From Novosphingobium lindaniclasticum LE124 (lineage in GTDB: Bacteria > Pseudomonadota > Alphaproteobacteria > Sphingomonadales > Sphingomonadaceae): a stretch of DNA of 64,000 nucleotides. The DNA is taken from assembly GCF_000445125.1 (NCBI RefSeq), contig NZ_ATHL01000126.1:1-64000 (forward strand), given 5' to 3'. Of the stretch, positions 1 through 11,366 are shown one piece after another. Position numbers and translations under genes: made by a program. Each line of letters opens with the position of its first letter. Position 1 is the stretch's first letter. The notes beneath the pieces are model-generated. The model saw nothing but the letters and a program-made list of their open reading frames with translations. It searched no databases and was not told where the DNA came from.

Positions 1-199
1 GGAGCATGTTGCCCGTAATGTCTTGGCGACCGCACCAGAACCAGGTGGTCCGCTGCGGTGAAACGCCCTCTAGGACCCACCATTGATTCGGTCAACACGC
101 TAATTTCAAAAAATCTTCATAATCGTTCGAAATGACGGATTTCCGCAGCCGTTAGGGCCGTTCCGGTGAGGTCTCCCGGTCTCGGCATCATGTGCGGGC

Positions 200-1096
200 A
201 TGAATCAGTCCGTCCGAAGCCTGGGATTAAGGCCCCTCCACAAAGGCGTGTTTCCTCTTTGCCGAAAGGGCATAAAGCTGCACTGCAAAGACGGAGGCAG
301 CACATTGGACCTTGAAGGCGAAGACGTCAGCGCAGAGGCAATTCTGCCCTTGCTTCACAAGCCCGGCGGGCAGCACTTAGCCGAGGGACTGATCGGGGCC
401 AGCTTCTACGTGGACGATCCCGATGCCTTGACGACGATCGTAAGCCTCGATCTTCGCAGCCGCGCCGTCCGCGTCCAATTCCCTGATGGCCGAGCACGGA
501 GCCTGCCGTTCGCTTCGGGTTATGTACTGCTCACGCCTCCGCTTGTGTCCGCCATATCGGCGCTGCACACAACTGCCGACGAAGCGAGCGAGAGGATGCA
601 GCAGAAGATCGCGGCATTCGGTTTTCGCTCCAAGATCGAAGACGACGATCTGCCCGGCCTGCTGGCTGCGATCGAAGCAGCCCAGTCTTATCGTCTTCCC
701 TGGCGTGAGGAGCGGATCGAAGGCCTGCGCCTTGCTCGCAAATACGGCACCGCGCGCGAGGAAGCGAAGCTGGCTTCTGCATGGCTGGAAGGAGCCATCG
801 ATCCGCCGCCGGGCGATGTCGTGATCGCGCTCGCTTCCGCGCTGCGGGATTCCGGTAAGTCGATCGAGGCGCTTTCGCTGACCGACCTCGTCACGCGGAA
901 GGCCAATGGCCTGGACCGGGAGGAGACGCGCGTCCTTGTTACGCAGCGCGGAGCGCTTTGGCTGGATCGCTATGAACTGCAGCACGATGCCGAATGCCTC
1001 GACCGCGCCCGCCAATGCGCCAAGCGAAGCTGGGCGATCGGACCCAGCGAGGAATGCAGCATGCTCTACAGGCGCATCGACAAGCTGGAACGCTGA
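200..1096 (+). CDS. Hypothetical protein with TPR-like C-terminus
   Basis: I do not recognise this 298-residue protein. No signal peptide or membrane segment is visible. The first 120 residues are of mixed character. The second half (about 150-295) is alanine-rich and helical, with spaced segments such as LARKYGTAREEAKLASAWLEG and RARQCAKRSWAIGPSEE that resemble tetratricopeptide-type helices. Codon use is GC-rich like its neighbours. It stands alone upstream of the convergent Lrp-type gene. The start is uncertain because no strong ribosome binding site precedes the ATG. Confidence 0.6.
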   Translation: MNQSVRSLGLRPLHKGVFPLCRKGIKLHCKDGGSTLDLEGEDVSAEAILPLLHKPGGQHLAEGLIGASFYVDDPDALTTIVSLDLRSRAVRVQFPDGRARSLPFASGYVLLTPPLVSAISALHTTADEASERMQQKIAAFGFRSKIEDDDLPGLLAAIEAAQSYRLPWREERIEGLRLARKYGTAREEAKLASAWLEGAIDPPPGDVVIALASALRDSGKSIEALSLTDLVTRKANGLDREETRVLVTQRGALWLDRYELQHDAECLDRARQCAKRSWAIGPSEECSMLYRRIDKLER

Positions 1097-1112
1097 GCAG
1101 AACGACGGAGCG

Positions 1113-1574
1113 TCAGATCGGCAATTCCGTCGTAGCCTTGATTTCAGACAGTGCCACGATCGAGTTGAGTTCCTGCACGCCCGGAAGCTGCGACAGCTTT
1201 TCGAAGAAAAACGTCTCGTAAGCCTCGATATCGGCCGCCACGACGCGGATCAGGAAGTCCACCGAGCCCATCAAGACATAGCAGTCGAGCACTTCGGGAA
1301 ATTCGCGGATCTTGGCGGAAAACTCGTCCAGGTTGGCGCGGCCATGGGCGTTCAGCTTCACTTGCGCGAAAACATGCGCATCCAGCCCCACTTTCTTGCG
1401 GTCCACCAACGCCACTCGTCGCTTGATGAAGCCTTCGCGCTCCAGCCGGTCGATACGGCGCCAGCAAGGCGAAGAGGAGAGACCCACCCGCTCGGCGATC
1501 TGTGCCGTGGTCTGGCTGGCGTCACGTTGCAGTTCACGGAGAATCTTGCGCTCATATGGATCGAGATCGGTCAT
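1113..1574 (-). CDS. Lrp/AsnC-family transcriptional regulator
   Basis: An Lrp/AsnC-type regulator of about 153 residues. The N-terminal winged helix reads RKILRELQRDASQTTAQIAE, then the recognition helix VGLSSSPCWRRIDRLEREG. The C-terminal half is the RAM/ACT-like ligand-binding fold, with VLMGSVDFLIRVVA. I chose the ATG at 1574 because GAGG lies five bases upstream on the minus strand; an upstream in-frame start at 1589 is less well placed. It is divergent from an amino acid dehydrogenase, separated by 148 bp. This is the classic arrangement in which the Lrp protein senses a branched-chain or aromatic amino acid and controls its catabolic gene. The target is inferred from context only. Confidence 0.93.
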   Translation of the reverse strand: MTDLDPYERKILRELQRDASQTTAQIAERVGLSSSPCWRRIDRLEREGFIKRRVALVDRKKVGLDAHVFAQVKLNAHGRANLDEFSAKIREFPEVLDCYVLMGSVDFLIRVVAADIEAYETFFFEKLSQLPGVQELNSIVALSEIKATTELPI

Positions 1575-1722
1575 TTTATCCTCATACAAGGCTTCTACTG
1601 GTCAGTCATTCCTAATTCGAGCTGTAAAACGCCGAAATGAGGCAAGAATTCTCCCGCACCTCCTGCAATAAGGCCATCGGCATTCGCTGCCCGGCACTTA
1701 CGCCGATACTGGAGTTTCGAAT

Positions 1723-2775
1723 ATGGTCGCCCGCGCAAGCCGCATGACGCCGCCGATGGAATATGTCCGTCTCTTCGACGAAGCCGCCGGCCTTGACGGC
1801 GTGATCGCCATTCACTCCACCGCGCGCGGCCCGGCCGCCGGCGGATGCCGGTTCTGGACCTATCCCGACGAAAGCGCCGCCATGAGCGATGCCGTTCGCC
1901 TGGCCGAGGGGATGAGCTACAAGAATGCCATGGCCGAGTTGCCTTTCGGCGGCGGCAAGGCCGTGCTGCGCCGTCCGGCCGGCGCATTCGATCGCGCGGC
2001 GCTGTTCGAGGCTTTCGGTGAGGCGGTCGAGCGGCTCGAGGGTCGCTACGTCACGGCGGAAGATGTGGGCACTTCGGTGGCCGACATGGAAGCGGTGGCT
2101 CGCCACACGAGTCACGTCGCGGGCCGCACCGCTCTGCCGGGACGCGCCGGGGGCGATCCTTCGCCGTGGACCGCGCTCGGCGTGTTCGAGGCGATCCGTG
2201 CCGCCGTGGCTTTCCAGTCCGGCAGCGCGCTCTCCAGCATGACCGTCTCGGTGCTGGGGATCGGCAATGTCGGTGCGCACTTGTGCGACATGCTGGCCGA
2301 GGCCGGCGCCGAGCTCGTGGTCGCCGACATCGATCCCGCCCGCTGCGCCCGCATGGCTGAGCGGCACGGCGCCCGCGTGGTTGCGGTTCACGAGATCGCC
2401 GCCACTCCGGCCGACATCTTCGCACCCTGCGCCCTGGGCGGTGTGCTGGATGCGGCGACGATCGGCGCGCTCAGCGCCCGCCTGGTATGCGGCGCGGCGA
2501 ACAACCAGCTCGCCAGCGAGGACATGGCGGGACTGCTGCTGGAACGCGGCGTGACCTACGTGCCGGACTATGTCGCCAATGCCGGCGGGATCATAAATGT
2601 CGCGGCGGAGTATCTGGACGAGAGCGCGGACGACGTGCACCAGCGCGTCGTGAAGATCGGCCCGCGCGTCGCGGCCGTGCTCGACGAGGCTGCCCGGGAA
2701 AAGCTGGCGCCATCGGTCGTTGCGGACCGTACTGCCGAGCGCCTCATGCAGGAACCGGTTTCAGAGCCGGCCTGA
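1723..2775 (+). CDS. Leu/Phe/Val-type amino acid dehydrogenase
   Basis: NAD-dependent oxidative deamination of a branched-chain or aromatic L-amino acid to the 2-oxo acid and ammonia. At 350 residues it matches the leucine/phenylalanine dehydrogenase length. The N-terminal catalytic domain has the glycine-rich substrate loop GPAAGGCRFW, a first lysine in MSYKNAMAELPFGGGK and the catalytic lysine in the GGGK motif. The Rossmann domain shows VLGIGNVGAHL and ends its first beta unit with an acidic residue (VVADID), which favours NAD. GGAG lies eight bases before the ATG. The divergent Lrp-type gene is its likely regulator. Substrate choice between Leu, Val and Phe cannot be read from the sequence. 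Confidence 0.9.
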   Translation: MVARASRMTPPMEYVRLFDEAAGLDGVIAIHSTARGPAAGGCRFWTYPDESAAMSDAVRLAEGMSYKNAMAELPFGGGKAVLRRPAGAFDRAALFEAFGEAVERLEGRYVTAEDVGTSVADMEAVARHTSHVAGRTALPGRAGGDPSPWTALGVFEAIRAAVAFQSGSALSSMTVSVLGIGNVGAHLCDMLAEAGAELVVADIDPARCARMAERHGARVVAVHEIAATPADIFAPCALGGVLDAATIGALSARLVCGAANNQLASEDMAGLLLERGVTYVPDYVANAGGIINVAAEYLDESADDVHQRVVKIGPRVAAVLDEAAREKLAPSVVADRTAERLMQEPVSEPA

Positions 2776-2798
2776 CGCCCTCACGTCTTGATGAACAT

Positions 2799-2829
2799 GA
2801 ACCGCCGGTTTGCAGCGAACCGGCGGTTC
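2799..2829. terminator. Bidirectional intrinsic terminator
   Basis: A 12-bp perfect stem (gaaccgccggtt / aaccggcggttc) with a 7-base loop lies between two convergent genes, the dehydrogenase and the PleD-like gene. It is followed by a short pyrimidine tract on the plus strand. Confidence 0.75.
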
Positions 2830-2844
2830 TTCTGTTCAAAGCTC

Positions 2845-3761
2845 TCAGCCGAGGCAGGGCACTTCGAACTCGGTGGCGATGGAACGGTCGCGTCCAGCGA
2901 CCTTGCTCAGGTAGAGTTGCTTGTCGGCCTCGGCGATCCAGCGTTCCGGCGTCGTCTCGCCGGTGCAGCGGGCCGAGGCCACGCCGATGCTGACGGTGAC
3001 GCAGGGTCCGACTTTCGAGCTTTCGTGCGGAATTTGCAGCGCGTTGACCTGACGCCGGATCTCTTCGGCCACCTGCTTTGCGGTGGCAGGATCGGCACCG
3101 GGCAGGATGCAGACGAATTCCTCGCCGCCATAGCGCGCGGTGACCGCCGTCATCCGCCGCAGTGCCCGGTTGAGCGAGGCGGCGATCATGACGATGCAGC
3201 GATCGCCGGCGACATGGCCGTAAGTGTCGTTGAACTGCTTGAAGAAATCGATGTCGAGCATGATCACCGACAGCCAGTCCCCCGTGCGGCACAGGCGCAC
3301 CCATTCGCCTTCCAGCGTACGCTCGAGCTGCCGGCGATTGCTGAGGCCGGTCAGCGCATCGGTTACCGCCAGTTCGGCCAGCTTGTCGCGCAGGCGCTTG
3401 AGTTCGACATGGTTGCCTACCCGCGCGCGCAGCACCGCAGGCTGGATCGGCTTGGCGACATAATCGATGGCGCCGAGCGCAAGACCGCGCATTTCATCCT
3501 CGGTATCGCCCAGCCCCGTCATGAAGATCACCGGCACGTCCGCCAGGACGGGATCGAGCTTGAGCTGGCGGCAGACCTCGAACCCGTCGAGGCCGGGCAG
3601 CATGATGTCGAGCAGGACCAGGTCGGGATCGACCGACCGCGCCGTATCGATCGCTTCCTCGCCGGTGGTCGCGAAGCAGACGTCGTAGTCATCCTCCAGC
3701 ACGGCGTTCATGATTTCGATGTTGGCTACATCGTCATCGACGACGAGGATGGTCGCTTTGG

Positions 3762-3765
<4 letters not shown>
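2845..3765 (-). CDS. PleD-like response regulator diguanylate cyclase (REC-GGDEF)
   Basis: A 306-residue response regulator. The receiver domain (1-120) has the acidic pocket VVDDD, the phospho-acceptor Asp in LVLLDIMLPGLDG and the conserved Lys in YVAKPIQ. The GGDEF domain (about 140-295) carries RYGGEEF, so it should make cyclic di-GMP when phosphorylated. The inhibitory I-site (RxxD, nine to six residues before GGEEF) reads RMTA here. The Asp is lost, so product inhibition at this site is doubtful. The gene overlaps the upstream hybrid kinase by four bases (ATGA), so the kinase's phosphotransfer domain is its obvious phosphodonor. Confidence 0.93.
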
Positions 3766-6628
<2,863 letters not shown>

Positions 6629-6632
<4 letters not shown>

Positions 6633-7030
6633 AGCGCAGCCTTGGCGGACGGAGCCGCGCAGCCCGGCGCCAGCGGCGCGGGCTGCGCCAACCAGGCGCC
6701 CCCTTGGCGAAGCCGGTCGGCAAATGCCGGATCGGGCGAGGCGGCGAAGACTACATTGTCGAAGTTTCCGGCACGAACCAACGTCCCGTCCATCGCGCGC
6801 ACCAGGGCCACCGTCCGTCCCTGCGACCAGCCGGGGGGCGTCATCACCAGAAACTTGTCGTCGCTTGCCCCGTTCCAGATCGAGGCGATGAAGAGGGTGA
6901 GAAGGCCCGGCCCCAGCAGACAGACGGCCGGCACGAGATCGCGCGCTTGAAAAGCCGCGTCTTTCAACGTGAACGGCCGCGCGGGGCCATGAACATCCTG
7001 AGTTTGCACATCACAAGGACTCGATCGCAA
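6629..7030 (-). CDS. Small membrane-anchored protein, translationally coupled to hybrid kinase
   Basis: I do not recognise this protein of about 133 residues. It has one hydrophobic segment (about 35-52: AVCLLGPGLLTLFIAS) and a C-terminal part of about 80 residues that would face the periplasm. The start is a TTG (7028-7030) preceded on the minus strand by a G-rich stretch that could serve as ribosome binding site; a later start is possible. Its stop overlaps the kinase start by four bases. The arrangement suggests an accessory or sensory partner of the kinase, which itself lacks a periplasmic domain. That role is an inference. Confidence 0.65.
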
Positions 7031-7166
7031 GTTTGTCCCCCCCGGGTCAAAGCGATAGACTATGCATCTCAGGTATTATTTTCGTAAATTTTTCTCAAGT
7101 GAGCTTTGCGTAATCGCCTTTGAATTAGCTCTGCATTCGATTGTGTTACGGGGCCAAGCGAATACT

Positions 7167-8405
7167 TTATCCCAGTGGAGCGGTTTCGCGGGGGCGGGGC
7201 CGTTCGGAGCGGGGCGCGGCGATCGAAATCTCGGCGGGCGGCACCATCTCTCGAATCGCAGCGGGCGGCTCGGCAGCGACTTCGCGGTGGCTCGAACGGT
7301 TCCGGCCCTGCCGCTTGGCGTCGTAGAGCGCCCGATCCGCCACGGCAAAAAGGGTTTCGAGCTCGATCGGCTCGCGCGACTGCGTGGCGCAGCCGATGCT
7401 CAGCGTGCCGCCATGGCCGCGCCCGCCGCCGACCCGTGCAAAGCCCCGGGAGAGCGCTTTGGCCAGAGTGAGCGCCGCGAAGCTCTCGGCGCCGGGCAAG
7501 AGGATCGCGAACTCGTCGCCGCCCAACCGGCCGGAAATGGCGTGGCGCGGCAGGGTTGAGTTGAGGAACACGCCCAGCGCCACCAGCAGGCGATCCCCCT
7601 CGGGATGGCCGTAACCGTCGTTGATGGACTTGAAATGGTCGACGTCGAGCAGGAGCAGCGCCGCCGGGCAGCCTCCCTCGGCCAGAGCCGCGCGCGCCCG
7701 TGCGTCGAAACCGCGCCGGTTGAGCAGACCGGTCAGGGGGTCGCGCTCGGCCAGGCGGACCATGCTGCGCTCCCGCCGCCGCCGCAGGGCACCCACGATC
7801 GACAGCGCCAGGGCGACTTCCATCATGATCCCTTCGAAGAGAGAGATCGAAATCATGAGTCCCTTGTAGTGCGACAGGTTGACGAAGGCTCCCGGCACGA
7901 AAGCGACCAGCGCCTTGAACAGGTAGAAGCCGCCATGACCCAGGAAGGCGAAGGCAAGCAGGGCGCAGTCCGGGTCGCGCCGTTCGCGCAAGCCGCCGAG
8001 CATATGCCCCGCCTTCAGCGATAGCACCGCAACCATCGCCGCGTTGACCAGCGACATCACTTGCGTACGCGCAGCGTCGGCGGGAACGGCGAGCATCAGC
8101 GCCCAGCCCGCCAGCACGAGGCACCAGGCCGGAGAGATCCGGCGACCCAGGAACGCCGCCGTGCCGTAGAGAAATCCGAGGTGGGCCGTCACCAGGAGAC
8201 CATTGGCCAGCCAGATCCCGACGATGAAAAATCCCGCTTCCCGCAGCGGCGTGATCGCGCAGCCGACGACGATGGCGGCGAAGCCCGCGCTCCAATAGGC
8301 CAGCGACCGCTCGCGCAGCAGGTTCCATTCGAACAGGAGGAAGGCCGAAGCCACGAAGGCGACGGCATTCGTCATGAACAGCATTGTGCGCGGATCTATG
8401 GTCAT
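7167..8405 (-). CDS. Membrane diguanylate cyclase (7TM-GGDEF)
   Basis: A 412-residue membrane protein. About seven hydrophobic helices fill residues 1-210, followed by a GGDEF domain (about 225-380) with DPLTGLLNRRGF, LLDVDHFKSIND and the intact catalytic motif GRLGGDEFAILL. It should make cyclic di-GMP in response to a membrane or ligand signal. The RxxD inhibitory site is not present (PRHA at that position). The last 40 residues are proline- and arginine-rich and probably disordered. It has no close operon partner; the next gene upstream on this strand is about 200 bp away. Confidence 0.92.
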   Translation of the reverse strand: MTIDPRTMLFMTNAVAFVASAFLLFEWNLLRERSLAYWSAGFAAIVVGCAITPLREAGFFIVGIWLANGLLVTAHLGFLYGTAAFLGRRISPAWCLVLAGWALMLAVPADAARTQVMSLVNAAMVAVLSLKAGHMLGGLRERRDPDCALLAFAFLGHGGFYLFKALVAFVPGAFVNLSHYKGLMISISLFEGIMMEVALALSIVGALRRRRERSMVRLAERDPLTGLLNRRGFDARARAALAEGGCPAALLLLDVDHFKSINDGYGHPEGDRLLVALGVFLNSTLPRHAISGRLGGDEFAILLPGAESFAALTLAKALSRGFARVGGGRGHGGTLSIGCATQSREPIELETLFAVADRALYDAKRQGRNRSSHREVAAEPPAAIREMVPPAEISIAAPRSERPRPRETAPLG

Positions 8406-8606
8406 CGGGATTTCGCGTGGAGGAAGATGGCGCTTGGTTAACGCGCGTTTGTAAACAAAGCGTTCAACCCGCCCGATGATACCCGGTTTTCCGCTTCGAC
8501 CATGGCTGTCTTGGCCAGGATCGCGTTTACCCGTCGGAAAAGGACGTTACTTTTGCGCTACGTGCTTCCACGCTCCCCGTGGGCTATGCCGAGGTATTGC
8601 GCTGCG

Positions 8607-9626
8607 CTATCTCCCGCCGGACCGGCCGCGTTGCCGCAGTTGCTCGGTGAGATAATCCAGCAGCGGGCCTTCGAATCGCGGGTTTATGACCAGGAAATGT
8701 CGGCGCCGATCGTGCTCGTCTGGGAGACGGCACAGCACGCCTTCTCCGACCAGCCGCCGCACCAGCCGCAGCGCCGTGCTCATCGGCGCGCCCGAGGCGA
8801 TGCAGGCGCTCGATACCGAAACGCGCCTGCCTTCGATCTTGGCGAGCAGCAGGTCGAGCAGCATTTCCCAGGCCGGATCGCCGAACAGTTCGCCGCCGCC
8901 GATCTCGCGCCGCTTCACCTCCTTGCGCAGGAGTTCGCGGATATAGTCGGTCAGTTGCGCGGCATCGGGAATGGCCGGAATTTCGGACGGCGGCGCGGGC
9001 GCGACCGGCTCCGGCCCTTCCGCCAGATCGCCGGCCCGAAACTGCGGCTGCGCGGCGGGATCGTCCATCAGCATGGCCAGCCGCTGCAATTCGGTGCTGA
9101 GGCTGGATATCTTGCCGAGCAGGCTCTCCCGCGCGTCCGGCGTCTGGCGCAACCCCTTGATCCGCTGCAGGGCCTGGCGCAGATCGGACTGGTCGATCGG
9201 CTTTTCGAGGAAATCGACGGCCGAAGCGCGCATCGCGTCGATGGCGATATCCTTGCTGGCATAGCCGGTGGCCATGATGAGCTGCAACCGCAGGCCCCGT
9301 GTCTCGGCATTCTGGCCAAGGGCGTGGATGAGGCTGATGCCGTCCTGCCCCGGCATGTTGTAGTCCACGATGGCGATCGAGATCTCATTGCTCTCGAACA
9401 GAGCCATAGCTTCCTCGGCGCTGGTCGCCACGACCGGGTCGTAGCCCATGAGCCGCAGGCTGAAGGCGCACTCGCTGCCGAAGTCCTCGTCGTCGTCGAC
9501 GATAAGAACCGGCTCGGCCGCCACGCTTTCGTCGATCGCGGGGTCTTCCTCGGGCGCGGCACCGGGCTTCTCGGGATTGAGCATGGCGCCGAGGCGCGAT
9601 CTCCAGCCGGGATTCATTACGTTCAT
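8607..9626 (-). CDS. Response regulator with C-terminal MarR-like winged helix
   Basis: About 339 residues from the preferred ATG at 9626, which follows a good GGTGAGG ribosome binding site; an in-frame start at 9659 would add 11 residues. A receiver domain (about 35-155) has VLIVDDDEDF, acceptor Asp in IAIVDYNMPGQDG and Lys in DFLEKPID. A linker rich in Ala and Pro follows. The C-terminal 90 residues look like a MarR/winged-helix domain (SSACIASGAPMSTALRLVRR, then EHDRRRHFLVINP). It is probably a DNA-binding output of one of the nearby orphan kinases. Its targets cannot be read. Confidence 0.85.
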   Translation of the reverse strand: MNVMNPGWRSRLGAMLNPEKPGAAPEEDPAIDESVAAEPVLIVDDDEDFGSECAFSLRLMGYDPVVATSAEEAMALFESNEISIAIVDYNMPGQDGISLIHALGQNAETRGLRLQLIMATGYASKDIAIDAMRASAVDFLEKPIDQSDLRQALQRIKGLRQTPDARESLLGKISSLSTELQRLAMLMDDPAAQPQFRAGDLAEGPEPVAPAPPSEIPAIPDAAQLTDYIRELLRKEVKRREIGGGELFGDPAWEMLLDLLLAKIEGRRVSVSSACIASGAPMSTALRLVRRLVGEGVLCRLPDEHDRRRHFLVINPRFEGPLLDYLTEQLRQRGRSGGR

Positions 9627-9660
9627 CGGCACCTCACCCTTCGCCGGAGCGAAGTCCATT

Positions 9661-10005
9661 TCAGATTGACGGCAAAACCTGCTGAAGGCCCACGCAGAAG
9701 ATGGCGGCGACGACGATCGCCCCCGAATCGGGGCACTGCGCAGCGCTGCGCAAGCGCCGGACGAATGCCGGAAGCCGGAGCCCCTTGCCGGCCCGCAGCG
9801 CGGTAACGCCGCCAGCCACCACGATGAGGCACCAGGCCCCGCCGAGCGCCGGAAGCCCGCCTTTCAGTGCGGCGAAGCTCGGCCCTCACCCGGCGATCGC
9901 CAGATAGAGAAGAGTCAGCGGCCTTCGTCCTTCCCATGGCAGTATGACGGCGGGAACGAGCAATATGACCAGCAAGGCCACACTGAAACAATCCAGACCC
10001 GCCAT
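9661..10005 (-). pseudogene. Broken prepilin peptidase (TadV/CpaA-like) remnant
   Basis: Read from the ATG at 10003-10005, the minus strand gives MAGLDCFSVALLVILLVPAV and further hydrophobic helices. An in-frame TGA interrupts it at codon 40 (9886-9888). The frame then stays open with GGLPALGGAWCLIVVAGG and ends IFCVGLQQVLPSI before a TGA at 9661. The pattern of short helices fits the small A24 prepilin peptidases of Tad loci. It is only 115 codons, against about 160 expected, and the GxGD catalytic motif is not visible. It begins just after the tadE remnant ends, so it is in operon order. I call it a decayed pseudogene. Confidence 0.5.
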
Positions 10006-10008
10006 TCA

Positions 10009-10436
10009 CTATCCCCCATCGGTCACAACGACACTGGCTCCGACGTTTGATCACGGCAAGGGAACGATCTTCCCATATTTTATTACTGCCGCTCATGTCA
10101 TAACTGACTTTTACTTTGAAGACATCCACCCCATCCGACGAAGCGGTTATTACAGGGGTTGCATCGCCGCCAAGCATCGCGTCGTAGCCCTGGACCACCG
10201 GTCTGGCGCGGATTCCGGCGAGATCCATGCGCTCGGCAGAGGGGAAATCCCGCCACGGCGGCGCGTGCCGCTTCGGCAGCGGCCTGCCGCACCCCGATCA
10301 GAGCACTGAAGTAGGTCGAATTCATCACGATTCCGACGGCCAGGGCCAGCAGCGCCGGAGCCAGGAAGACAAACTCCAGCGTCGCCATTCCGCGTTCGCA
10401 TTTCAACAGTCCTGTGTTGATCGCGTTACGCATCAA
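10009..10436 (-). pseudogene. Frameshifted TadE-like minor pseudopilin
   Basis: The start MMRNAINTGLLKCERGMATL continues into EFVFLAPALLALAVGIVMN, which is the class III pseudopilin pattern with the conserved Glu after the processing region. At a run of four C (10241-10244 on plus, gggg) the reading frame changes. Removing one base restores PSAERMDLAGIRARPVVQGY and a beta-rich TadE C-terminus. A second frame change near 10085 is needed to reach KIVPLP and the terminal VTDGG before the stop at 10009. With two lesions it cannot make a full protein. It is the middle gene of a decayed pilus locus. Confidence 0.65.
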
Positions 10437-10454
10437 TTTCCCCCAAGCTTGATC

Positions 10455-10616
10455 TTAAATCAGGTTATTGAATGCTCTTTTGAGGCTAACGCCAAACGTG
10501 CTGCCCACTCCTCCGATCGCGGCCACAACAATCGCTTCCAAAACTGCATACTATACGGCCGTGAGTCCACGTTCGTCCTTCACCAGAGGCACAAGAATCT
10601 TACGGATGGTGATCAT
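10455..10616 (-). pseudogene. Flp pilin with premature stop at the conserved Glu
   Basis: From the ATG at 10614-10616 the minus strand reads MITIRKILVPLVKDERGLTAV, a TAG stop at 10551-10553, then YAVLEAIVVAAIGGVGSTFG and a short tail ending at a TAA (10455). This is a textbook Flp pilin of 53 codons. The stop falls exactly where the family has Glu in the GLTAxEY processing motif, so a single G-to-T change (GAG to TAG) explains it. Nothing else in the gene is damaged. The tadE remnant starts 19 bases downstream, as in intact flp-tad operons. Confidence 0.8.
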
Positions 10617-10622
10617 GACTCA

Positions 10623-11100
10623 TTACTGCCCATTTCCTCCGATTAAATTTCCGCAAGCCGTTGCAGGTGCCGAGCGGCCGCACCCCAGCCCGCTCTCGTC
10701 GAGGAGACTCGTAGTGAGCGAGGTGACGCTGGCGCCCAGCGAGACCTGGTTGCCGATCGTGACCGACTTGCCCGGCGCATCCGGACTGCCGAGGGTGCCC
10801 TGCCCGCCCTCCGCACAGCAGCGAAGAGGCACCCGTGACCGGCTGCACCGCACCAGCCCGCTGTTCGCCGTCCGTTACCCGGGTGTCGCGGTCCTGCTCC
10901 GTGCTGCCGGTGCAGTCGATTGCGGAGACCTGGGCGCTGCTCGCGGCGACATCGACGATCAGCGTGCAGCGCCCGAAGCGGGATGTCGACGATCTTCAGG
11001 TTCACGCCCGGCTTGATGCTCGCCGCGCTGCCGGGCTGCATTCTTCTCCCGGCCGCCCGCGCACTGCCACAGCGGCGGGCGGCGGCGCGGCGAAGCAACC
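10623..11100 (-). pseudogene. Multiply frameshifted secreted/Tad-associated protein remnant
   Basis: Three minus-strand frames give consecutive protein-like fragments: SAASIKPGVNLKIVDIPLR near 11010, then CTLIVDVAASSAQVSAIDC near 10920, then QGTLGSPDAPGKSVTIGNQV to the stop at 10623. The fragments resemble the repetitive extracellular part of TadG/DUF2134-type pilus assembly proteins. At least two frameshifts separate them. It lies directly upstream of the broken flp gene on the same strand. The family assignment is tentative; that it is a broken coding sequence is more certain. Confidence 0.35.
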
Positions 11101-11366
11101 AGGATCGGGAACGCTTCCGCCAAGAGCCCTGCCCCAGCCATCAGGCATGTCGCGCCGATTGATCCAGGTTTATTTCAAGATTAACAATCTGAAACCAGCT
11201 TTATTGTCTCCATCGTTTCATCCGATACATTACGTCTACTTACCCAACGGCAAGCCTTCCATCCGGATCAATTCCCGGTTGCGGAAGCCCGTCATCGTGG
11301 CAATCATCGATCCCGCCGGACTCGCAGCCGCAAGGCGCTCGATCCGGTCTTGGGGGGCAGACCAGG

